From NCBI GenBank assembly GCA_016716675.1, contig JADJVG010000008.1:1-64000 (forward strand): a stretch of DNA of 64,000 nucleotides, in the 5' to 3' direction. The stretch comes from Hyphomicrobium sp. Lineage in GTDB: Bacteria; Pseudomonadota; Alphaproteobacteria; Rhizobiales; Hyphomicrobiaceae. Positions within the stretch are counted from its first letter, which is position 1; each line of letters starts with the position of its first letter. The notes below the pieces were generated by a model. It made no database searches and had not been told where the DNA came from. It worked only from the letters and a program-made list of their open reading frames with translations. Below are positions 53,339-61,915 of this stretch, piece by piece. A program made the translations under genes and the position numbers.

Positions 53339-54574
53339 TTAGAAGGGGTTCCAGGTTGGTTGCGGGCTGAAGCGCAGATAGCCGATGTTGGCACCGAAGC
53401 GCAGGCCAAGGCCCGAGCGGATCGGCGCCATGATCACATCACCGCCCTTGAGCAACGTCACGCCGACGCCACCGACGAAATAGGCGGAGCCATCGATGCC
53501 TGTGTAGGGTCTGAACAGCGCATCAGGATCATGCATTTTATAGATCAGGAACATGGTGCGCGAACCGGAGGCGCCAAAGTCCGTACCAAGCGAAGGTCCG
53601 TGCCAATAAACAGGCCGCGTGCCCGCTTGGTTGCGCATGAACAGCGTGCCTTCTCCAAATCTCAGGCCGGCGAAGAACGCGCCGCCGCCTTCGGTGCCGA
53701 GCACATAAGCTGTCGGCCGGCCGATCGTCTTGAAGGAATGCTCCAGGACGCTGGCAAGGCTGGTTGAGATGGTGCCGAAGAAGCCTCGCGTTGCTTCGCG
53801 GATTTCGTCGATCGTAAAGCCTTCGTCTTCCGCTTGGCCGGACACGTTGGGCATCGGCATAGGCGCCGGCACTGGCAACGCGGCTTCCACGGTGGGCGGC
53901 GGCGGCACGTAGGCGTCGTTGGGTGCGGCTTTGGCTGGGCGCGGCGGCTCAGGCGACTTCGGTTTTGCAGGCTCGGCCTTTGGGGGCTCGGCTTTGGCTG
54001 TCGCCGCTTTTTCTGGTGCGGGCTTCGGCGGCGCCGCTGCCTTATCGGCCGGCTTGGCCGGTGAGGTGACCTGTGCGGTAGCCTGTGCTTTGGCTGCGCC
54101 ACCCGCTTCACTGATTTTGGCATCGAGCCGTGCCAGCATGTAATCGGCCTTTTCGCGCATCACCGTCAGCAGATCGCCGCTCAATTTGGTAATGTCCGCG
54201 AGCTTACTGCAATCGGGCGCGTTACCCTCGGTGACGCGTCCAAGACTGTCGATGCGCAACAGCATCGCGGCGCTTTTCTCGTCGAGCGCCGATAATTTTT
54301 CGTCTTGGATGGCGTCGATGGCGGCGGCTTCATAGTCGTCGCTGGCGAGCTTTGTGGCCTCGCTGTAGCGCCGCATGCGGTCTTGTATTTTCGGCTGCGC
54401 TTCGAGCGTGAAAGCGCGCAAGGTGGCGCCCGACTTATCAACGGCTGTCGCGAAATCCTGCGCCGTGCATGTCGGCGGCGTTTGCGCGAGCGATGGTTCC
54501 ACAGCCGCCGCGCCCCAAATCGCGAGACTCACAATTGACAGGCTCAGTGCTCGTCTGACAGGCGGCATCTTCAT
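53339..54574 (-). CDS. DUF1134 (EipA-like) periplasmic envelope-integrity protein with long Pro/Ala/Lys linker
   Basis: 411 residues from ATG at 54574 with GGGAG at seven bases spacing. Signal peptide ending EPSLAQT, an N-terminal helical region (about 35-165; AQDFATAVDKSGATLRAFTL, SKLADITKLSGDLLTVMREK), a Lys/Pro/Ala-rich linker (about 170-245), then a DUF1134 domain (about 270-411; FTIDEIREATRGFFGTISTS, HSFKTIGRPTAYVLGTEGGG, WHGPSLGTDFGASGSRTMFL, GIDGSAYFVGGVGVTLLKGG). Brucella and Caulobacter EipA consist essentially of the DUF1134 domain, so the long N-terminal region is an addition. Located next to two L,D-transpeptidase genes, in line with an envelope role. Confidence 0.88.
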   Translation of the reverse strand: MKMPPVRRALSLSIVSLAIWGAAAVEPSLAQTPPTCTAQDFATAVDKSGATLRAFTLEAQPKIQDRMRRYSEATKLASDDYEAAAIDAIQDEKLSALDEKSAAMLLRIDSLGRVTEGNAPDCSKLADITKLSGDLLTVMREKADYMLARLDAKISEAGGAAKAQATAQVTSPAKPADKAAAPPKPAPEKAATAKAEPPKAEPAKPKSPEPPRPAKAAPNDAYVPPPPTVEAALPVPAPMPMPNVSGQAEDEGFTIDEIREATRGFFGTISTSLASVLEHSFKTIGRPTAYVLGTEGGGAFFAGLRFGEGTLFMRNQAGTRPVYWHGPSLGTDFGASGSRTMFLIYKMHDPDALFRPYTGIDGSAYFVGGVGVTLLKGGDVIMAPIRSGLGLRFGANIGYLRFSPQPTWNPF

Positions 54575-54630
54575 TGTTGTCTCCCGCGCGCGGATCGTGT
54601 GCATGTTTCGATTACCGACAGAAGCGTCAC

Positions 54631-55041
54631 TCACGGACGTGGCCTGGATTTGGCGGTGACGCGGGCCATGAAGCGCGGCGTATCGACGACGACGCGCGTG
54701 TGCGTGCCGCTGCCGATGGTTTCAACGCCGTCATGTGCCGTCACCGCGAATGTCAGTTTGCGGCCCGATATTTCTTTGAGTGTTGCCGTTGCCACAACCG
54801 TCAAGCCGAGGGGCGTCGGCGCCGAATGCGTCACGTCGAGGTGCATGCCAAGACTTTGGTGGTCCTTGGGCAGCAGATGTTCGACACACGCGACCGCGGC
54901 GCCTTCGAAGGCGGCCACCATCATCGGGCTTGCGAACACCGGCGCATTGCCGCTGCCGACCACCGTCGCTAAGCGTTCCGGCGTGACCGGCACGCTGACG
55001 GTGCCGGTGAGGCCCGCCGTCAATTTGGATAAATCAGCCAT
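54631..55041 (-). CDS. Thioesterase-like hot-dog protein (FlK type)
   Basis: 136 residues from ATG at 55041. Resembles fluoroacetyl-CoA thioesterase-like proteins: VSVPVTPERLATVVGSGNAP, VFASPMMVAAFEGAAVACVE, LGMHLDVTHSAPTPLGLTVV, and FAVTAHDGVETIGSGTHTRV. Hot-dog fold with the conserved T-A-P and H-G-type positions. The acyl substrate is unknown; the fluoroacetate activity should not be assumed. Ends 56 bases before the EipA-like start on the same strand, so probably co-transcribed. Confidence 0.8.
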   Translation of the reverse strand: MADLSKLTAGLTGTVSVPVTPERLATVVGSGNAPVFASPMMVAAFEGAAVACVEHLLPKDHQSLGMHLDVTHSAPTPLGLTVVATATLKEISGRKLTFAVTAHDGVETIGSGTHTRVVVDTPRFMARVTAKSRPRP

Positions 55042-55397
55042 ATGCAACTCCCTGTCCGCCGGGCTTACAAGGCGCGTGTGCACGTGGCAACTGGTGCGGT
55101 CGATCGCGGTTATTTGCTGCGCTAGCTCAATGGTTTTAGGTGAGACCGGGACGCCAGTGCCATTTACCAGTACCGTTCATATGGGCAGCCTGATTGGCGA
55201 CTGATCTGTCGTTGCACGATTTCTACCCCGGTTGGGCAGGTATCTGACACGATACCGCCACGATAAGGTTACTGATACCTAGAATTAAGGCTGCCGTTGG
55301 TCTGGGCGAAAGACCACACGCCTGCGGCGGCAGGATTTCGTCATCCTGACAGACGTTATGAACTCCGCTAGTATCCCGCGTGACCAGGGGGCGTACG
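55042..55397. other. Divergent intergenic region
   Basis: About 355 bases between the thioesterase (minus) and a small membrane protein (plus). No gene, RNA or repeat recognised; promoters of both flanking units should be here. Confidence 0.4.
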
Positions 55398-55709
55398 ATG
55401 CGAATAATCCGCCGTTTGATGACCGTTCTTGCAGGTATCGCTCTCTTGCCTTTGCTCGCCATTTTGGTGACAGCGGCGATTGCCGGTGTTGCCGGATGCG
55501 AAGTCAATGAGGGCGGTCCGATGCCGTGCGTTGTCTACGGTACCGATATCGGCGGGTCGTTATCATCGCTGATGGTGACAGGCTGGTTCGGGCTCATGAC
55601 GATTCCGCTGTTGATGCTTCTGGTTGCCGTGTGGGCGTTGCTCGAAGCTTATGTCTGGAACCGGCAGCGCAGGAAATTGCGCCGCGCCGCTCGCGAAAGT
55701 ACCGCATGA
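55398..55709 (+). CDS. Small two-segment membrane protein upstream of DUF2585
   Basis: 103 residues from ATG at 55398 with CAGGGGG upstream. Membrane segments MTVLAGIALLPLLAILVTAA and MVTGWFGLMTIPLLMLLVAV, separated by a short loop with two Cys (AGCEVNEGGPMPCVVYG), and a basic C-terminus. No family recognised. Overlaps the next gene by four bases, so translationally coupled to the DUF2585 protein. Confidence 0.7.
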   Translation: MRIIRRLMTVLAGIALLPLLAILVTAAIAGVAGCEVNEGGPMPCVVYGTDIGGSLSSLMVTGWFGLMTIPLLMLLVAVWALLEAYVWNRQRRKLRRAARESTA

Positions 55710-56323
55710 CAGTTGCCAACGACCGTCTGTTCGGCATCCCGGCCTATATCATTATTGCTGCAATCATTGTCGGCACGGGCGCCACGCTCTATGCCCTCGG
55801 CCGATTGCCGATGTGTGCGTGCGGAACGATCAAGCTCTGGCATGGCGAAGTGCTGAGCTCGGAAAACTCGCAGCATATCACGGACTGGTACACCTATTCC
55901 CACATCCTGCATGGCTTCCTGTTTTACGCAGCGATGTGGTGGCTTGCGCCCGGATGGTCATTTGCGCAGCGACTAGCGGCGGCGGTGGCGCTTGAAGCCG
56001 GATGGGAAGTGCTGGAAAACACGCCGCTGATCATCGATCGGTATCGCACAGCGACGATGTCGCTCGATTATTATGGCGATAGTATCGTCAATTCGCTGTC
56101 AGACATCGCCGCGATGATGGCAGGCTTTTGGCTGGCGTCGGTTCTGCCGGTGGCGGTGACTGTTGCTCTCGGCCTCTTCTTCGAAGTCTTCACCGGCTAT
56201 ATGATCCGCGATAATCTGACACTCAACGTGCTGATGCTGATCCATCCGATAGACGCGGTGAAGGCTTGGCAATCGGCGGGCGGCGCGCCGCTTCCAGCGG
56301 CGGTCCCCGTAACGGTCCCATAG
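55706..56323 (+). CDS. DUF2585 (UPF0314) membrane protein
   Basis: 205 residues with several membrane segments (IPAYIIIAAIIVGTGATLYA, GFLFYAAMWWLAPGWSF, LPVAVTVALGLFFEVFTGYM). Conserved stretches include GRLPMCACGTIKLWHGEVLS, ENSQHITDWYTYSHILHGFL, GWEVLENTPLIIDRYRTATM and SLDYYGDSIVNSLSDI, typical of this Hyphomicrobiales-enriched family of unknown function. Charged residues in membrane regions suggest an enzyme or transporter, but nothing is established. Confidence 0.9.
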   Translation: MTVANDRLFGIPAYIIIAAIIVGTGATLYALGRLPMCACGTIKLWHGEVLSSENSQHITDWYTYSHILHGFLFYAAMWWLAPGWSFAQRLAAAVALEAGWEVLENTPLIIDRYRTATMSLDYYGDSIVNSLSDIAAMMAGFWLASVLPVAVTVALGLFFEVFTGYMIRDNLTLNVLMLIHPIDAVKAWQSAGGAPLPAAVPVTVP

Positions 56324-56343
56324 CGCGACACGCGGCAGTTTGA

Positions 56344-56784
56344 TCAGTGTTTCATGAACTCGACGAGGCCGGGCATCACCGTGCCGGAAGGTCCAATCTC
56401 TTGCTCGGCCGTCGCGCAACTCTTGTCCATGATGATCTTGCAGGTGTTAGGGTCGGCAGCGTTTGAGCACGCCTTCACCTGGCGCCAAGCTTCAAATACT
56501 TTCGCGGCCTGGGCTTTGAAGACGTCGTGATCGGCGCCGGTGAAATTCTGGCCGAGCGCGTCGCCTGCGGCGGTCACTTTCGAGCCGTGGCAAATTTCAA
56601 TGGCGCCGAGGGCCTGCCCATAGCGCGCACCCGCCTCGCGCGCTGACAGTTTTGCCGGTTCCGCCTGCTGTGCTGCGCCAGATCGGGCGCCGACACCTGC
56701 CGGATCGGCGATCGCGCATTGCGGAGCGCTCATGCAGGCCACGACAGCGAGGGCTATGAGCAGGGGCAGGCGGTGATTGGACAT
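56344..56784 (-). CDS. Secreted Cys-containing protein of unknown function
   Basis: 146 residues with a signal peptide (LPLLIALAVVACMSAPQCAI) and a mature helical domain with four Cys (AIEICHGSKVTAAGDALGQN, QVKACSNAADPNTCKIIMDK, SCATAEQEIGPSGTVMPGLV). No named family is recognised. Convergent with the DUF2585 gene, 20 bases between stops. Confidence 0.7.
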   Translation of the reverse strand: MSNHRLPLLIALAVVACMSAPQCAIADPAGVGARSGAAQQAEPAKLSAREAGARYGQALGAIEICHGSKVTAAGDALGQNFTGADHDVFKAQAAKVFEAWRQVKACSNAADPNTCKIIMDKSCATAEQEIGPSGTVMPGLVEFMKH

Positions 56785-57143
56785 GGTTCCTCCGTTTTCG
56801 GTGGTGTACGAGGCTGCGGCGGATTTGGCTCACTTTGCCACAACAGGACGCGCGCAATCGTCGTCAGGCAAGGCTCTAGGTGGACGCGCAATACGCCGTA
56901 TGCCGCTCGCTCCGGCAAAACAGTTATTTGGCGCCCCCATATTGCGTGCGTCTTTCTTTCTGGCCCGCAGTGCGGGGCAGACATTGCGATTTGTGCCGTA
57001 TCTTCTCAAAGGCGTACAAGCAAGTTACAAGGACGATTATCTGTCCGGTGCGCGCGTGTTGGTCGTGTGCCGGACGTTCCGTTTGTTTGTTCAACGTGAC
57101 GTGCAATAGCCCAAAAGACACCAAAAGACAGGAGAGACGTTCG
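56785..57143. other. Divergent intergenic region
   Basis: About 360 bases between two secreted-protein genes. A 110-codon plus-strand frame (56777-57109) overlaps it but lacks coding character and has no ribosome site. Contains promoters for both flanking genes by position. Confidence 0.35.
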
Positions 57144-57551
57144 ATGAAAGTTCGGTTTGCAGGTTTAACGGTTGCCATCGCATCCGCGACAGCACTGTGT
57201 TTTGCCAGCGCGTCTCCCAGTCTGGCGCTGACCGCCCAGGAATGCAGCGCCAAATATAACGCGGCAAAGACCGCCGGCACATTGGGCGGCGCATCGTGGA
57301 ATGACTTCCGCAAAGCACAGTGCGGCGATATCGCAGTGCCCGCCGTAGCCGCTGGCACAACGGTCAGCGCGGCTGTTTTCCCGAAGGCGATCGACGCCAA
57401 GTACGCCAATGAAAAGCCGGGCAAGGCCCGCATGCATACGTGCCGCGATCAGTACCGCGCCAACAAGACTGCCAATGCCAACGGCGGCTTGAAATGGATC
57501 ATGAAGGGCGGCGGTTACTACAGCCAGTGCAATAAGCTGCTCAAGGGCTAA
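57144..57551 (+). CDS. Secreted protein with an internal duplicated Cys motif
   Basis: 135 residues from ATG at 57144 with GGAGAG upstream. Signal peptide ending SPSLAL, then two copies of one motif: CSAKYNAAKTAGTLGGASWN (about 34-60, ending AQC) and CRDQYRANKTANANGGLKWI (about 98-130, ending SQC). The repeat C-x3-Y-x-A-x-K-x9-W suggests a duplicated small disulfide-bonded fold. No characterised family known to me; periplasmic or secreted. Confidence 0.75.
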   Translation: MKVRFAGLTVAIASATALCFASASPSLALTAQECSAKYNAAKTAGTLGGASWNDFRKAQCGDIAVPAVAAGTTVSAAVFPKAIDAKYANEKPGKARMHTCRDQYRANKTANANGGLKWIMKGGGYYSQCNKLLKG

Positions 57552-57779
57552 GGCGCACTTGCCGTGTAAGTTTTGTCGCGATTCCGGCGCAGCGCATGCG
57601 GCCTAACCGTGTGCGCTGCGTTTAGTGTTCAAAGGAGCTTCAAACTGGCAAACGGCGGGGTAATGCTGTTGAATCGTATGACGCGAAACCTTGAAGCGTC
57701 GCGCATTCGTTGTTCGCAATAAACCTTCGATTGACGCTCAGCAGTGCAAACTGTGTAGGGTGCGATGTGTTGACTGCGA

Positions 57780-58037
57780 ATGCTGGCACGCGATGATCCC
57801 GCGGGCTCACATGAGGGCGCCGTCAATGTACTCGCGGGGCGCTCGAGTGGCTCGCAACCCGACCTCGTCGAGCTCCGAGAAATCGCCGTGCAACGCCTCG
57901 ACAAGATCGAAGACACCATGACGAGCGTTGTAAAGCGCCTCGATACCATGAATACGCAGCTCTGGGGCTTGCGCGATGACTTTCCGGAGGTGGTCGGAGA
58001 CGCGATGCGGCGCTCGAAGGATCAGGACGGCCGCTGA
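57780..58037 (+). CDS. Small coiled-coil protein
   Basis: 85 residues; the C-terminal two thirds are helical: DLVELREIAVQRLDKIEDTM, TSVVKRLDTMNTQLWGLRDD. No signal peptide, no family recognised. The start is uncertain because the first 25 residues lack structure and no ribosome site is obvious. Confidence 0.5.
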   Translation: MLARDDPAGSHEGAVNVLAGRSSGSQPDLVELREIAVQRLDKIEDTMTSVVKRLDTMNTQLWGLRDDFPEVVGDAMRRSKDQDGR

Positions 58038-58147
58038 ATTTTGTTGTCACGCTTTGCAGGCGGCATAGTGAAAGCCGTTGCGTCATCTAAGCTCAAGATC
58101 ATCCAGATGTTGGCCTCTGCGCAGCACGGCTGTATATTGGCTAGGCT

Positions 58148-58948
58148 ATGAACACGCGACAGCCCGGCAACGATCCCCGCAATTTTACGACGTCCTTGCG
58201 CCGCCCTGCCGGGGCGCTCGTGCTCGCGGCCTTAGCGGTCGTGCTCGCCACCGGGGCAGTGCGCGCAGGCGAGACGAAGCCCGCTGACGCCACCACCGGC
58301 AAGCAGGAAGAAATCACCCTCGATATGTTTCTCGACCGGCTGATGATGTCGGAATCGGGTGGGCGCCTCAATGCGCGCAATTCTCGCTCGACCGCAGTCG
58401 GGCCGTTCCAATTCATCGCCTCGACGTGGCTGCAGATCGCTCGAACCTCGTTTGCGATCGAAACCGCAGATCTGAAGCCGCATGAAGTGCTGGAGCTGCG
58501 TACCGACATGACGTTCGCGCGGCGCGCGGCGCAGATCTATACGGAAGCCAACGCCGCGCATCTCGTCGCCAACGGACAACAGGCCACGTTTGCTAACTTG
58601 CGTTTGGCGTTTCTTGTTGGCCCAGGCGGCGCTGTGCGCGTGCTTTCGGCAAAGCCGGAGACGCCTGTCGTGCAACTCCTCGGCACCACCGTGGTTGGCG
58701 CCAATCCGTTCATGCGCTCTATGACAGCCGCCGATTTGCTGCAGCGCACCGCGCGTGACGTTGCGGCGGATGTGCGCGTTGATACAGGCTTGACACCTTC
58801 GGCTGAGGCCATTGCTGGCGCCAAGGGCGCGCGAAGGTCTGCGCAGCCCGAAATTGCGGTCAGGTGTTCGCTATCGCTTCCAAGTTGCCGGCGCTGGCTG
58901 GCGCTGGAACGGCGCAAGATCTCGCGCAGCAAACGGGCCAGCCGCTAG
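58148..58948 (+). CDS. Lytic transglycosylase-like protein
   Basis: 266 residues: membrane or signal segment (AGALVLAALAVVLATGAVRA), then an SLT-type domain (about 55-190) with LDRLMMSESGGRLNARNSRS, catalytic Glu69 and TAVGPFQFIASTWLQIA, and FANLRLAFLVGPGGAVRVLS. A C-terminal Cys-containing segment (VRCSLSLPSCRRWLALERRK) follows. Expected to cleave peptidoglycan glycan strands in the periplasm. Fits the envelope-biased gene set around it. Confidence 0.82.
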   Translation: MNTRQPGNDPRNFTTSLRRPAGALVLAALAVVLATGAVRAGETKPADATTGKQEEITLDMFLDRLMMSESGGRLNARNSRSTAVGPFQFIASTWLQIARTSFAIETADLKPHEVLELRTDMTFARRAAQIYTEANAAHLVANGQQATFANLRLAFLVGPGGAVRVLSAKPETPVVQLLGTTVVGANPFMRSMTAADLLQRTARDVAADVRVDTGLTPSAEAIAGAKGARRSAQPEIAVRCSLSLPSCRRWLALERRKISRSKRASR

Positions 58949-59073
58949 TAAAACTCAGAACACGCATTACGCGTCCTGATAGCAGGTTGCTGGTCACCCT
59001 CAAAAAAACGCGAATCTGTTAGAAAGGAGATTAATTCGACTCGCCGTTCGACCGGCAATGAGGAGCTGCATCG

Positions 59074-59361
59074 ATGTCTGACCGGACCCAACTTGCTATC
59101 GGCCGCACCATTTTGTCGGTTCCACGGCTGACGAAACGCGCGGTTGAAGTGGCGGTCGTCACGGGGCTCACAGGACTCGCGGCGTTACTCGTGCTCGGAT
59201 TGAACAACGTGCTGACCGCGCGCAGCGGGTTCACGGGTGGCTTCGATCTGTGGATGCAGTTCATCCGCCGCTCCGATATTCTCGGCACCATGATTTTGAC
59301 GGCGATCGTGGCTGTGGTCTATCTCAGCTGGAATCGCGACAGCAGCAACAACCGCCGCTGA
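59074..59361 (+). CDS. Small two-segment membrane protein
   Basis: 95 residues with two membrane segments (AVVTGLTGLAALLVLGLNNV, GTMILTAIVAVVYLSWNRD) and a short periplasmic or cytoplasmic loop. No family recognised. Convergent with the isomerase gene. The ATG lacks a strong ribosome site (GAGGAGC lies 10-16 bases upstream). Confidence 0.6.
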   Translation: MSDRTQLAIGRTILSVPRLTKRAVEVAVVTGLTGLAALLVLGLNNVLTARSGFTGGFDLWMQFIRRSDILGTMILTAIVAVVYLSWNRDSSNNRR

Positions 59362-59396
59362 TTGCTGGCAACGCGGCTGCGAAACTCGGGAATCAC

Positions 59397-59927
59397 TCAG
59401 GTCGGCTGCGCCATGGCGGTTGGCCATTCGGCGGCTACGTACTGGCGGAACCAGACGCTGTAGTTCTGCGGCGCGGCCGCAACGTCTTCGCGAACTTCGT
59501 CGAGTGTGCGCCACGCATAGGCGTTGGCCTCGTCCGGGTTCGGCGTGACGGCACCGTTATGCAGCCCGCGATAGACGTGAACGATTTCGTGCTCGGTTAA
59601 GCCGTTTGAAAACTCGGCCCGATAGCGGATGGTGCCGAGCGGCGTCAGCGGGCAGCGCAAACCCATTTCTTCGGCGAGGCGGCGCGCGGCGGCCTCTGCC
59701 ACGTCTTCGTTGGGGCGGGGGTGTCCGCAGCAGGTGTTCGTCCAAAGCCCGGCGGAGTGATATTTGCTCAAGGCGCGCTGCTGCAACAGCATGCGGCCGT
59801 CACTGTTCCAAACGACGATGGAAAAGGCGCGATGCAAGGCGCCTGCACGATGCGCGTCGAGCTTTTCAGCGGTGCCGGTCTGGTGGTCGGCGTCATCGAT
59901 GAGGATGACCTGTTCTTCGATGTCCAT
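59397..59927 (-). CDS. idi: Type I isopentenyl-diphosphate isomerase
   Basis: Nudix-fold enzyme interconverting isopentenyl and dimethylallyl diphosphate. 176 residues with LHRAFSIVVWNSDGRMLLQQ, RALSKYHSAGLWTNTCCGHP (catalytic Cys in TNTCCGHP), EAAARRLAEEMGLRCPL (Nudix box), FSNGLTEHEIVHVYRG (catalytic Glu). Organisms with the MEP pathway do not need Idi strictly, but many carry it for precursor balance. Monocistronic on minus. Confidence 0.94.
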   Translation of the reverse strand: MDIEEQVILIDDADHQTGTAEKLDAHRAGALHRAFSIVVWNSDGRMLLQQRALSKYHSAGLWTNTCCGHPRPNEDVAEAAARRLAEEMGLRCPLTPLGTIRYRAEFSNGLTEHEIVHVYRGLHNGAVTPNPDEANAYAWRTLDEVREDVAAAPQNYSVWFRQYVAAEWPTAMAQPT

Positions 59928-60083
59928 GGCCGCTTTTTAACGTGGAAACGCCGCGGGTTTCCACTGTCAAAATGCTCCGCCACTGACGTTTTGAAGCCAG
60001 CTGTTTGACATCCGGTCAAATTGCAACCCGATGCGTCACGCTTCAGCATGCCGAGCGTAAGCCCGCGCCGTGTTGTGCATCAT

Positions 60084-60395
60084 TCAGTGAATCTTGTACT
60101 CGACGCCAATCATGCGTAATTCGGCTGGCCGGAGTAGGGCGGAATGCGCAACCGTCACCCTGAACAACTTGCCATCGAGTTTGGCGGTCCAGAAGTCGAG
60201 GAAGTGTTTGAGTTTCGGGAAGCGCGGCGCGAGATCGTATTCCTGCCAGACGTAGCTTTGCAGCAAAGCCGGATAATCCGGCAGGTGGTAGAGGATCTCT
60301 GCCGTGGTGAGGCTGAAGCCTTGCAACTGGGCGCGAAAATCGGCGTTGCTGGCGGGCTTCACATTTCTATCGTCGCATGTTTCGGTCACTGGCAA
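60084..60395 (-). CDS. usg: Usg family protein
   Basis: 103 residues containing FRAQLQGFSLTTAEILYHLP, DYPALLQSYVWQEYDLAPRF, PKLKHFLDFWTAKLDGKLF and ELRMIGVEYKIH, the pattern of the alphaproteobacterial Usg protein, first noted near the trp operon in Caulobacter. Function unknown. An internal GTG start would remove the first 11 residues. Stands alone here, away from trp genes. Confidence 0.85.
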   Translation of the reverse strand: MPVTETCDDRNVKPASNADFRAQLQGFSLTTAEILYHLPDYPALLQSYVWQEYDLAPRFPKLKHFLDFWTAKLDGKLFRVTVAHSALLRPAELRMIGVEYKIH

Positions 60396-60745
60396 TCTCC
60401 GTTAATCGGAACGTTGCGTGCCCTCCCTAGCCTTGATCAAAATGTTAGGTGAGAATCGTTACTTGTCTATGGGGAAATAGCAACTTTTCGGCATCCGTTT
60501 TTGGCAGCCTTGGCGCCTGATTGCTGACAACGACCGCTGGTGTTGTGGCGTTGAGGCGTATGCTGACCGCAAGGGCGCGCGCACCAAAAAGTGCTTACCC
60601 GTAGCAGGGTGCAGTGCCCGCACCAGCCGCCCGCGCCGGCACCTTTCCCCAAATTCGCGACAGCCTTTAACCGCCTGTTTACGACAACCTGTTTCAATCC
60701 GGCACAGTTCGTTGCGTTCCCTAGCGTTTGTAAAAGGCGTATCTC
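60396..60745. other. Divergent intergenic region with a possible CtrA half-match
   Basis: About 350 bases with no gene. TTAA-N7-TTTA at about 60668-60682 is a poor match to the CtrA consensus TTAA-N7-TTAA. Nothing else stands out. Confidence 0.25.
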
Positions 60746-61153
60746 ATGTGTGCGTTGCAGACTGGCTCATCGCCGGTGCGAGACTATCGCGCGTTCGTCG
60801 CGCGTGCGGCTGTTGCCGCCCTCATGGCCGCTATGGGCGGCTGTGCTACCAACTCATCGCAGTCGACCGCTGGCTATCCGCCGTCAGGTGTTAAGATGGC
60901 GCAAGCGGCTGTGGATGTAGAGAGCGACGGTCTGCCGGCGCAAACGCCGCCGCCTGCGGGTATCCGGCATTTGCCGGACGATCCCTCAGAGCCCTTCAGT
61001 CCGAACTACGGCGGCATCAATCCATCGGCAGCCGCGGCGCAGGAGCCTCATGAAGATCCGCCGCAGCAGCATGCGCCAGATCCCAAGGTTCCAAACGATC
61101 TACCGCCCGTCTTCCGCCAGAAGCTCGTTGCCGCATTGGCGCAGGAGGACTAG
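60746..61153 (+). CDS. Putative Pro-rich lipoprotein
   Basis: 135 residues. A leader (VARAAVAALMAAMGGC) ends in a lipobox-like MGGC (Cys33), then an acidic, Pro-rich, probably disordered chain (PAQTPPPAGIRHLPDDPSEP, PHEDPPQQHAPDPKVPNDLP) and a helical end (PPVFRQKLVAALAQED). The N-terminus before the hydrophobic core is longer than typical, so the start could be a downstream GTG. No family recognised. Confidence 0.65.
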   Translation: MCALQTGSSPVRDYRAFVARAAVAALMAAMGGCATNSSQSTAGYPPSGVKMAQAAVDVESDGLPAQTPPPAGIRHLPDDPSEPFSPNYGGINPSAAAAQEPHEDPPQQHAPDPKVPNDLPPVFRQKLVAALAQED

Positions 61154-61285
61154 GCAAATTCTAGAGCGCTGGGTGCGATGTTTTATGTCAGGGGCGGGCT
61201 GCGGCTCGTCCCTTTTTCGTTGTGTTGACGGCTCTAGAAGTCTTTAAGTTGGTGCGTCGCCCATTGCGAGAGCAGCCAGCCGTTC

Positions 61286-61828
61286 ATGACGCACGACATT
61301 TCGATCAGGCGCTATTGTGATCTGCCGGCGCGCGCTGAGATGGTTCGCGCCATCGATGACATCTTTTTTCAATCGAGCAACACGCAAAGCTTTGCCGATG
61401 AGAAAACCCGCGCGCAATTCCGCGAGCGCTGGCTCGGCCGTTATCTGATCCACGATCCGCAATGGGCTTATGTGGCGCTCGATCCCGATGCGCGCGTTGC
61501 CGGTTATCTCGCCGGGTGTCTGGACGATCCGGCGAAGGCGCTACGGTTCTCGGACATCGCGCTCTATGCCAGATTCCAAGACTTGACTGAGCGTTTTCCG
61601 GCGCACCTGCATATCAATCTGGCGCCGCAATTCAGAGGCGCTGGCGCTGGCGCACAATTGGTTTCGGCATTCTGCGGCGACGCGCGCGTGGCGGGTGCTC
61701 CAGGCGTACATGTCATCACCAGCCGGGGTGCGCGCAACGTCAGCTTCTATGCGCGCAATGGCTTCGTCGAATTGGACTCGACCGGGGGCGATCCGCGCGA
61801 CGCCGTGTTTTTGGCCCGCACGCTCTGA
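61286..61828 (+). CDS. GNAT-family N-acetyltransferase
   Basis: 180 residues with the GNAT core: WAYVALDPDARVAGYLAGCL (beta strands), HLHINLAPQFRGAGAGAQLV (acetyl-CoA binding Q/RxxGxG/A), and GVHVITSRGARNVSFYARNG F. The length matches single-domain acetyltransferases. Substrate unknown. It precedes the nuclease pair by about 90 bases in the same direction. Confidence 0.88.
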   Translation: MTHDISIRRYCDLPARAEMVRAIDDIFFQSSNTQSFADEKTRAQFRERWLGRYLIHDPQWAYVALDPDARVAGYLAGCLDDPAKALRFSDIALYARFQDLTERFPAHLHINLAPQFRGAGAGAQLVSAFCGDARVAGAPGVHVITSRGARNVSFYARNGFVELDSTGGDPRDAVFLARTL

Positions 61829-61915
61829 CAACAGACGTGCCGGTTCTCCACAGCTCGGGCAGCGAACGTCAATTGCGCCTTGAAAGCGCGCGGCGAAGCA
61901 GGGAAGGTCCGATCT

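Noticed and set aside
58801..58948. Suspected frameshift at the C-terminus of the lytic transglycosylase
   Set aside because: The ending RCSLSLPSCRRWLALERRK looked odd, but the alternative frames offer no better continuation, and the Cys-containing tail is a plausible genuine ending. No indel is needed.
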